Source: Bdellovibrionaceae bacterium UBA2466 (GTDB lineage: Bacteria > Bdellovibrionota > FAC87 > UBA2466). From it: a stretch of 5,343 nt of DNA. Where the stretch lies: NCBI GenBank assembly GCA_002342225.1, contig DDPO01000010.1:1-5343 (forward strand). Direction: 5' to 3'. The notes beneath the pieces are model-generated. The model had not been told where the DNA came from. It worked only from the letters and a program-made list of their open reading frames with translations, and did no database searches. Each line of letters begins with the position of its first letter. Position 1 is the stretch's first letter. Positions 1-5,343 of this stretch are shown piece after piece. A program made the position numbers and the translations under genes.

Positions 1-323
1 TCTAGATAGTTCAAAGTTTTTGAGGCGCTAGTCAAGGGTCCTAGGCCAAGAACGTTAACATCAAGGCCTTGAAATGACTCAGGGTTTTGTCTAAAGGCTT
101 CCCTTAATAATCGTCTCACTCGATTCCTTGCTACGGAGGTTTTCAAAATACGCTTAGATAAAGAAACTCCAAGCCGACCTTTACCATTTAGGGCAATAAC
201 TAGCAAAAAATGCTTAGTTTTGACCCTCTTAAAGCTAGCAAACTTAAAGTCGCTTTTCTTCTTTAGTCTCGAGGATTTAGGCAGCTTTTGAGAGCGAGAA
301 GATGCCTTTTCTTTGCCGTCCAA
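1..323 (-). CDS. rnpA: Ribonuclease P protein component, C-terminus beyond window
   Basis: Protein subunit of RNase P, the cytoplasmic ribonucleoprotein that removes 5' leaders from pre-tRNAs; the protein helps the catalytic RNA bind the leader. I translated the minus strand by hand: 107 residues are present before the window edge, against about 115-125 for the usual family length, so only a short tail is missing. The family signature RNRVRRLLRE lies at residues 66-75, preceded by a basic, beta-rich core (FKRVKTKHFLLVIA, about residues 31-44, and RLGVSLSKRILK, 50-61). The frame has no ATG. The first usable start after the rpmH stop is TTG at 323-321, 12 nt downstream of that stop and in the same frame, with no strong Shine-Dalgarno, so translation is probably coupled to rpmH. 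The alternative is CTG at 284-282, which would start the protein at LPKSSRL, closer to typical RnpA N-termini. Gene identity is firm; the start is uncertain. Confidence 0.93.
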   Translation of the reverse strand, partial: MDGKEKASSRSQKLPKSSRLKKKSDFKFASFKRVKTKHFLLVIALNGKGRLGVSLSKRILKTSVARNRVRRLLREAFRQNPESFQGLDVNVLGLGPLTSASKTLNYL

Positions 324-335
324 CGTGGCTCTATC

Positions 336-485
336 TTACTTGCCGGAAATAGTGGCAACTAATCTTTTTCGGCCTTTACGACGACGTCTGGCGAGCAACA
401 ATCTGCCATCTTTGCGGCTCATGCGCTTAAGCCAACCGTGAGTTCTTTTTCTTTTAACCCGACTGGGTTGATATGTTCTTTTCAC
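336..485 (-). CDS. rpmH: 50S ribosomal protein L34
   Basis: Small, very basic protein of the large ribosomal subunit. The hand translation gives 49 residues beginning (M)[17 protein letters not shown] and ending LVATISGK, with the L34 hallmarks KRTYQPS, KRKRTHG and the Arg/Lys-rich [13 protein letters not shown] segment; family length is 44-50. The start is GTG (485-483). A TAG stop lies in frame only three codons upstream (497-495), so no other start is possible. AGGGG sits 6 nt before the GTG as ribosome binding site. It is the first gene of an rpmH-rnpA unit, divergent from dnaA, with a strong promoter just upstream. The short length and non-ATG start make it easy for gene callers to miss. 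Confidence 0.97.
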   Translation of the reverse strand: MKRTYQPSRVKRKRTHGWLKRMSRKDGRLLLARRRRKGRKRLVATISGK

Positions 486-491
486 TTTAAA

Positions 492-496
492 CCCCT
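492..496 (-). promoter_or_regulatory. Ribosome binding site of rpmH
   Basis: The minus strand reads AGGGG with a 6-nt spacer (TTTAAA) before the GTG start. The last two bases of the upstream in-frame TAG stop are part of this Shine-Dalgarno. It supports GTG as the true start. Confidence 0.7.
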
Positions 497-505
497 ACTT
501 AAGTT

Positions 506-517
506 ATACGTACGTAT
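506..517. repeat. 12-bp perfect palindrome ATACGTACGTAT
   Basis: Perfect dyad symmetry between the predicted rpmH transcription start (about 521) and its ribosome binding site (496-492). It would lie in the first part of the rpmH leader and could be an operator or simply chance in AT-rich DNA. No protein can be assigned. Confidence 0.5.
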
Positions 518-537
518 TAGGGGACGCATATTAGGGG
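515..537. repeat. Direct repeat of TATTAGGGG
   Basis: Two identical 9-mers occur at 515-523 and 529-537, 14 bp apart start to start. The second overlaps the -10 box and spacer of the minus-strand rpmH promoter, the first the likely start site. The core TAGGGG also appears inverted as CCCCTA at 492-497, the rpmH Shine-Dalgarno region. A regulator-binding role is speculative. Confidence 0.5.
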
Positions 538-556
538 TTTCTGCGTCCCGTGTCAA
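528..556 (-). promoter_or_regulatory. Sigma70-type promoter of rpmH-rnpA
   Basis: On the minus strand a perfect -35 box TTGACA (plus 556-551) is followed after exactly 17 nt by TAATAT (plus 533-528), a 5/6 match to TATAAT. Transcription would start near plus 521, giving an rpmH leader of about 35 nt. The boxes are seen directly; promoter activity is inferred from consensus and spacing. The -10 box overlaps one copy of a TATTAGGGG direct repeat. Confidence 0.78.
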
Positions 557-661
557 ATTTCTTGCTCCTTTGACAGGTTCTTTTTTTCAATGCTCCCCAA
601 AAACCTTGTTTTTTCCGACCAGTCGTCAAACGATCCTTTACAGGGTTGTCAACAAAACTAG

Positions 662-693
662 TTGCCAAAAAACAGGGGCCCCTTATTGCCAAA
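662..693. repeat. TTGCCAAA direct repeats flanking a GC palindrome
   Basis: Two identical TTGCCAAA octamers (662-669 and 686-693, period 24 bp) flank the perfect 10-bp palindrome AGGGGCCCCT (674-683), a strikingly GC-rich block in AT-rich DNA 64-73 bp upstream of the dnaA start. The layout resembles an operator or transcript hairpin in the dnaA leader, but the function is unknown. Confidence 0.45.
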
Positions 694-746
694 CCAAAAG
701 CGCTTTGCTAACTCACTCAATTCGGCAAATTTAACTTTTTTTAAAT

Positions 747-2048
747 ATGAGCTCAAATTCTTGGTTGCGCATAAGAGAACGATTGAAAGGGTCCTTGCCC
801 TCTCATGTTTTTTCTTCGCTCGTTGAATCTACATCTTGCTTTGAAAACGAGGAGTCCTTGGAACTGTCTTTTCCAGATCGTTTCGTTAAAGAAAGCTTCG
901 AAGAGAAATGCCTAACTCCGATGAGATCTGCTCTTAAAGAATTGGCAATGGAGAGCAAAAAAGTATCTTTGTCGGTTTTAAAGCCAACAGTCATTCGACC
1001 TGAGCCAAATACCATTTCCAACTTAACTCTAAACCCATTTGATCCAAAATATACTTTCGAAACTTTTGTGATTGGCTCTTCTAATCAATTTGCTCATGCA
1101 GCTTGCCAGGCTGTCTCAAAACAACCGGGTCAGTGCTACAACCCATTGTTTATTTTCGGCGGCGCCGGATTGGGTAAAACTCACTTGCTTCGAGCTATTG
1201 GGTATGAACTTCACAAAAATCAAAGTAATTTGCGAATTCTTTTTCTAACCAGCGAAGCTTTCACCAATGAACTCATTCAAGCGATCCGAGTTGATAGAAT
1301 GCGGGATTTTAGAGAAAAATATCGAACGGGCTGCGATGTTCTTTTGCTGGATGATATTCATTTCTTGGCTGGCAAAGAGAGAACCCAAGAAGAATTTTTC
1401 TACACTTTCAACTATCTTCATGAATCTAGAAAACAGATCGTAATCACTTCAGATAGATATCCAAAAGACATTCAAGGCTTAGAAAACAGATTACAAACCC
1501 GCTTTGAATGGGGCTTAGTTGCGGATGTTCAACCACCTGAAGTAGAGACTCGTGTTGCCATTTTAAAAAACAAGGCTGACGAACAAAATATCAATCTGCC
1601 TGATGACGTGGCCCACTATATTGCATCTCATGTAACTTCGAACATAAGAGAACTTGAGGGTTCGTTACACCGGCTGCAAATGCATGCCTCTCTTAACAAC
1701 TCTGCAATTTCGGTTGAGTTGGCTCAAAACACGCTTCGGGATCTGGTTCCAAAAATTCGGCATGAATTAACTGCTGATGGAGTTTTAAAGCTTGTTGCCC
1801 TAACTTTTGGGTTAAAAATAACTGACCTAAAATCAGAGAAGAAAGCTAGAAACTTAAGCGAACCACGACAGATTTGTATGTACCTCTTACGGAAACATTT
1901 GATGATGTCATACCCAGATATTGGAACTTTCTTGGGCAATAGGCATCACACAACGGTTTTACACGGGGTTAATGAGATTGGCGCCCGATCTAAAATGGAT
2001 CCCGAACTTGAAAATAACATCTCAAAAATAGAAGCTTTGTTTCGTTAG
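747..2048 (+). CDS. dnaA: Chromosomal replication initiator protein DnaA
   Basis: Cytoplasmic AAA+ ATPase that binds DnaA boxes in oriC, oligomerises with ATP, melts the origin and recruits the helicase. The 433 residues contain all four domains. Domain I is about 1-75, with the conserved Trp at residue 6. A short linker (about 76-92) follows. The AAA+ core is about 93-330: Walker A GGAGLGKTH 138-146, Walker B LLLDDIHFL 199-207, sensor I ITSD 233-236, arginine finger R252 in TRFEWGL, sensor II R301 in NIRELEGSL. Domain IV is about 335-433, with EPRQICMYLLR 372-382 and NRHHTTVLHG 398-407. In that signature H400 stands where E. coli and most family members have Asp. The ATG is fixed by an in-frame TAA at 732-734. 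No Shine-Dalgarno precedes it; the leader is T- and A-rich. It is transcribed away from rpmH and followed by the origin. Confidence 0.98.
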   Translation: MSSNSWLRIRERLKGSLPSHVFSSLVESTSCFENEESLELSFPDRFVKESFEEKCLTPMRSALKELAMESKKVSLSVLKPTVIRPEPNTISNLTLNPFDPKYTFETFVIGSSNQFAHAACQAVSKQPGQCYNPLFIFGGAGLGKTHLLRAIGYELHKNQSNLRILFLTSEAFTNELIQAIRVDRMRDFREKYRTGCDVLLLDDIHFLAGKERTQEEFFYTFNYLHESRKQIVITSDRYPKDIQGLENRLQTRFEWGLVADVQPPEVETRVAILKNKADEQNINLPDDVAHYIASHVTSNIRELEGSLHRLQMHASLNNSAISVELAQNTLRDLVPKIRHELTADGVLKLVALTFGLKITDLKSEKKARNLSEPRQICMYLLRKHLMMSYPDIGTFLGNRHHTTVLHGVNEIGARSKMDPELENNISKIEALFR

Positions 2049-2122
2049 AAGTTTGATGGGGCGATTTTAATGGCCCGACGAGTCACTAAAAGGAGCAATT
2101 AATATACGTCAATGTTGCCATA

Positions 2123-2131
2123 TGTGGATAA
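2123..2131 (-). promoter_or_regulatory. DnaA box, perfect, inverted
   Basis: The plus strand reads TGTGGATAA, which is TTATCCACA on the minus strand, identical to the high-affinity DnaA box. It lies 97 bp left of the main cluster and faces the opposite way, so box sets flank the AT-rich repeat zone. Confidence 0.85.
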
Positions 2132-2169
2132 AAGGGTATTCTTTAATTTTGGGGTAATGTTAATAACTA

Positions 2170-2213
2170 TGTTGAAAACATTGTTAATTAGTTGTTAATT
2201 GTTTGTTGAAAAC
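2170..2213 (+). repeat. AT-rich repeat zone of oriC
   Basis: TGTTGAAAAC occurs at 2170-2179 and 2204-2213 (34 bp apart, each followed within a base by TTGTT). Between them TTGTTAATT occurs twice, at 2181-2189 and 2192-2200, with an 11-bp period, about one helical turn. The tract is almost free of G-C pairs next to the box cluster, so it is a candidate DNA unwinding element or accessory-protein site. Confidence 0.6.
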
Positions 2214-2227
2214 TTGTTGATAACTTT

Positions 2228-2236
2228 TTATCCACA
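2228..2236 (+). promoter_or_regulatory. DnaA box 1 of cluster (TTATCCACA)
   Basis: Perfect match to the consensus DnaA box, first of four same-strand boxes. A degenerate inverted neighbour, TGTTGATAA (2215-2223), lies just to its left and may be a weak site. Confidence 0.87.
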
Positions 2237-2238
2237 GT

Positions 2239-2247
2239 CTATCCACA
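2239..2247 (+). promoter_or_regulatory. DnaA box 2 of cluster (CTATCCACA)
   Basis: One mismatch (C in place of the first T) to the consensus. It starts 11 bp after box 1, so it is on nearly the same helical face, as expected for cooperative DnaA loading. Confidence 0.75.
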
Positions 2248-2259
2248 GGCTCTAGAAAG

Positions 2260-2268
2260 TTATCCACA
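2260..2268 (+). promoter_or_regulatory. DnaA box 3 of cluster (TTATCCACA)
   Basis: Perfect consensus box, starting 21 bp (two helical turns) after box 2. Confidence 0.87.
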
Positions 2269-2271
2269 GCG

Positions 2272-2280
2272 TTTTCCACA
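2272..2280 (+). promoter_or_regulatory. DnaA box 4 of cluster (TTTTCCACA)
   Basis: Fits the relaxed consensus TTWTNCACA with T at position 3. It starts 12 bp after box 3 and is the last box before the trio-like element. Confidence 0.75.
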
Positions 2281-2315
2281 GCAAGATCGTTTGTATTATT
2301 GATGACTTAACGTAG

Positions 2316-2333
2316 TTGTTAACATATTAACAA
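2316..2333. repeat. Inverted repeat TTGTTAA-CATA-TTAACAA
   Basis: Perfect 7-bp arms (2316-2322 and 2327-2333) around a 4-bp loop. The arm sequence TTGTTAA is also found twice in the left AT-rich zone (2181-2187, 2192-2198), making four copies in the spacer. It could be a regulator site or a cruciform-prone element; there is no T-run, so it is not a terminator. Confidence 0.6.
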
Positions 2334-2339
2334 TGCTAA

Positions 2340-2372
2340 TTACTACTACTAAAGATCTATATATATATAGAT
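2340..2372 (+). other. DnaA-trio-like run and AT palindrome (candidate unwinding site)
   Basis: The plus strand reads TTA CTA CTA CTA at 2340-2351, so the complementary strand reads 3'-AAT GAT GAT GAT-5', four consecutive matches to the DnaA-trio consensus 3'-(G/A)A(T/A)-5'. The run is oriented so that the boxes lie on its expected side. A perfect 18-bp palindrome of mostly alternating TA (2355-2372) follows immediately and should melt easily. The weak point is distance: the nearest clear box ends at 2280, about 60 bp away, farther than in the well-studied basal origin unwinding arrangement. Confidence 0.55.
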
Positions 2373-2400
2373 AAAGAAAAGATAAGATATCGGGTGTTTC

Positions 2401-2406
2401 GGGGGA
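2401..2406 (+). promoter_or_regulatory. Ribosome binding site of dnaN
   Basis: GGGGGA precedes the dnaN ATG with only a 3-nt gap from its last base, short but usable if the G-run pairs with the anti-Shine-Dalgarno. It supports ATG at 2410 as the start. Confidence 0.55.
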
Positions 2407-2409
2407 TTC

Positions 2410-3564
2410 ATGAAGTTGCAAATTTCAAAAAGCCAAATGTTGTTAGGGCTCCAGCGTGTACAAAACGTTGTTGAGCGAAGAACAACAATGCCAATTTTGT
2501 CTAATGCGCTTTTAAAAACAGAAAAAACAGGTCTTTCTTTGTCAGCAACAGACCTGGAAGTTGGAATTCAATCAGTTTTACCTGCTGAAGTGATGGAAAA
2601 TGGGTCTATAACTGTGAAAGCTAGAAGTCTTTTGGACATTGTTCGAGAGCTTCCCGATACCGTCATCCAGTTCCAGACAAGAGAAAATAATCGGCTAGAG
2701 ATTAAAGCAAACAAATCTGTTTTCAATATCGTTGGATTACCAGCCGAGGATTTTCCAGAAATTCCAAGTTTTTCTTCGGAAGAGCATCAGCAATTCGTAA
2801 GGATGAACGGCCAAGCTGTAATGTCGATGTTAGATAAAACTTTATATGCAGCTTCTACAGACGAGGCGCGTTACCATTTAAACGGTGTTTACTTTGAAAC
2901 TTTAGAGAACACATCCTCAGAGGATTCAAAATCGAAGAAAGTATTTCGCATGGTGGCAACTGATGCACATCGATTATCTCTCGTCGATAATCCCGAAACA
3001 TTATTTGATGAAAACGCGTGGAAGTTGTTCCAAGAAGGAATCATTGTTCCACGAAAGGGACTTAATGAGCTTAGAAGACTGCTCTCCGAAGGAAAAGAGG
3101 ACTTTTTTGTAACTATTAGAGGAAAGATGTTGTTTGTGAAACGGGATAATATCTTTCTATCAATGAGGCTTATTGAAGGTAAATACGCTGATTATCGTCG
3201 TATTATTCCTGATCAATCGATTAATACTGTAATGGTTGACCGCGAAGCCTTTCTAGCATCGCTTAAACGAATTTCTTTGATGTCATCAGATAAATCTCGT
3301 AGTCTTACTTTTTGCTTAACCTCCGGTGTTCTGCAACTTTCAAGTCAAAGTCCGGAACTAGGAGATGCAAATGAAGAGATCAGCGTAGATTACGAAGGGG
3401 ACGAATTGAAAATAGGGTTTAATTCGCGATATCTCATCGATGCTGTATCTACTATGGAAGGCAAAAAGATAATTTTAGAAATCCGCGGAAAGCAAAACCC
3501 GGGTGTCATTCGTTCCTCAGACGGACCTAATCACACCAGTGTTGTTATGCCGATGAGAATTTGA
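2410..3564 (+). CDS. dnaN: DNA polymerase III sliding clamp (beta subunit)
   Basis: Ring-shaped homodimeric clamp that encircles DNA and tethers DNA polymerase III; it also binds repair proteins and, in many bacteria, helps inactivate DnaA-ATP. The 384 residues cover three clamp domains, about 1-125, 126-260 and 261-384. Family landmarks are MPILSNAL (27-34), LSATDLEVGI (44-53), LPAEDFPEIP (110-119), RYHLNGVYFE (154-163), VATDAHRLS (182-190), LIEGKYADYRRIIP (254-267) and the C-terminal VVMPMRI (378-384). It is slightly longer than the usual roughly 366 residues, partly through a Ser/Lys-rich insertion at about 166-177 (NTSSEDSKSKK region) in a domain II loop. The start is typical (MKLQISK) with a G-rich ribosome binding site. 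gyrB follows after 51 bp without a terminator, so the two are probably cotranscribed. Confidence 0.98.
   Translation: MKLQISKSQMLLGLQRVQNVVERRTTMPILSNALLKTEKTGLSLSATDLEVGIQSVLPAEVMENGSITVKARSLLDIVRELPDTVIQFQTRENNRLEIKANKSVFNIVGLPAEDFPEIPSFSSEEHQQFVRMNGQAVMSMLDKTLYAASTDEARYHLNGVYFETLENTSSEDSKSKKVFRMVATDAHRLSLVDNPETLFDENAWKLFQEGIIVPRKGLNELRRLLSEGKEDFFVTIRGKMLFVKRDNIFLSMRLIEGKYADYRRIIPDQSINTVMVDREAFLASLKRISLMSSDKSRSLTFCLTSGVLQLSSQSPELGDANEEISVDYEGDELKIGFNSRYLIDAVSTMEGKKIILEIRGKQNPGVIRSSDGPNHTSVVMPMRI

Positions 3565-5343
<1,779 letters not shown>

Larger units (their letters stand above)
486..746. other. Divergent rpmH-dnaA intergenic region
   Basis: This 261-bp spacer must hold the promoters of both divergent units. 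It holds the rpmH promoter on the minus strand. For dnaA I find TTGACA on the plus strand (570-575) but no matching -10 box at 15-19 nt, and no clear pair elsewhere. No TTATCCACA-type box is present (neither CCACA nor TGTGG occurs), so classic DnaA autoregulation through perfect boxes is not supported. Small symmetrical elements are ATACGTACGTAT (506-517), AACTAGTT (656-663) and AGGGGCCCCT (674-683). Direct repeats are TATTAGGGG (515-523, 529-537) and TTGCCAAA (662-669, 686-693). A 98-codon plus-strand reading frame crosses this spacer from 438, but half of it is antisense to rpmH. Confidence 0.75.
2049..2409. other. Probable chromosomal replication origin (oriC)
   Basis: This 361-bp non-coding, AT-rich spacer between dnaA and dnaN has the components of a bacterial origin. 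There is a box TTATCCACA on the minus strand (2123-2131), then an AT-rich zone with TTGTTAA and TGTTGAAAAC repeats (2155-2223). A cluster of four plus-strand boxes follows (2228-2280). Next comes an inverted repeat (2316-2333), and finally four consecutive DnaA-trio-like triplets (2340-2351) abutting an 18-bp AT palindrome (2355-2372). Box density and position make the origin call strong; which AT-rich tract melts first is inferred. The dnaN promoter must also be here or upstream; TTGATG (2299-2304), 18 nt, CATATT (2323-2328) is a weak candidate. No rho-independent terminator is visible after dnaA. Confidence 0.88.

Noticed and set aside
1..6. TCTAGA at the very first base, suggesting a cloned XbaI fragment end
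   Set aside because: TCTAGA also occurs inside the window (in dnaA and at 2251-2256), so it is uninformative about biology and only hints at how the record was cut.
438..734. 98-codon plus-strand open frame between rpmH and dnaA
   Set aside because: It begins antisense to rpmH (336-485), has no ribosome binding site, and the remainder runs through the promoter spacer; its translation has no recognisable motif.
803..1939. Minus-strand open frames at 803-1021 and 1724-1939
   Set aside because: Both lie wholly inside dnaA, whose full-length protein accounts for the sequence; no independent coding evidence.
2058..2076. Possible hairpin GGGC/GCCC after dnaA as a terminator
   Set aside because: Only a 4-bp stem with a 10-nt loop and no T-run follows.
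2112..2198. 28-codon ATG frame in oriC, with AAGGAG at 2090-2095 upstream
   Set aside because: The AAGGAG is 16 nt from the ATG, too far for normal initiation, and the frame runs through a DnaA box and the AT repeats. The orphan AAGGAG is probably chance.
2184..2198. TTAA-N7-TTAA resembling a CtrA site
   Set aside because: The flanking bases do not fit the extended CtrA consensus, the sequence is simply a repeated TTGTTAATT in AT-rich DNA, and the organism does not look alphaproteobacterial.

Overview
This window is the replication-origin neighbourhood of a bacterial chromosome. It contains, in order, rnpA (minus, cut by the window start), rpmH (minus), a divergent spacer, dnaA (plus), an AT-rich spacer that I read as oriC, dnaN (plus) and gyrB (plus, cut by the window end). 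Every gene is a recognisable housekeeping gene, and I see no mobile element, CRISPR array, tRNA, rRNA or accessory cassette.

Organism: the DNA is AT-rich (roughly 40% GC by eye). The genes have the gene order and motif set of a Gram-negative bacterium. DnaA has a short domain I-III linker and relaxed DnaA boxes lie between dnaA and dnaN, which would fit a Bdellovibrio-like or other former 'deltaproteobacterial' lineage. That placement is a low-confidence guess from protein feel only; no search was possible.

Left arm (1-485, minus): rpmH (ribosomal protein L34, GTG start) is followed 12 nt later by rnpA (RNase P protein, probable TTG start), the usual two-gene unit. It has a near-perfect sigma70-type promoter (TTGACA, 17 nt, TAATAT on the minus strand). 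The 486-746 spacer also carries several short palindromes and direct repeats, but no convincing dnaA promoter and no canonical DnaA box.

Right arm (747-5343, plus): dnaA encodes the initiator. The 361-bp dnaA-dnaN spacer holds four DnaA boxes in one orientation (2228-2280), one perfect box in the opposite orientation (2123-2131), an AT-rich repeat zone between them, and a DnaA-trio-like run followed by an 18-bp AT palindrome (2340-2372). dnaN (beta clamp) and gyrB (gyrase B) follow with only 51 bp between them, so recF, often found at this position, is absent here.

Together the genes form the classic initiation-elongation-topology set: DnaA opens oriC, the DnaN clamp tethers the polymerase and usually promotes DnaA inactivation, and gyrase removes the positive supercoils. 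L34 and RNase P protein serve translation. The most interesting material is the oriC architecture; nothing here looks like an undescribed gene system.
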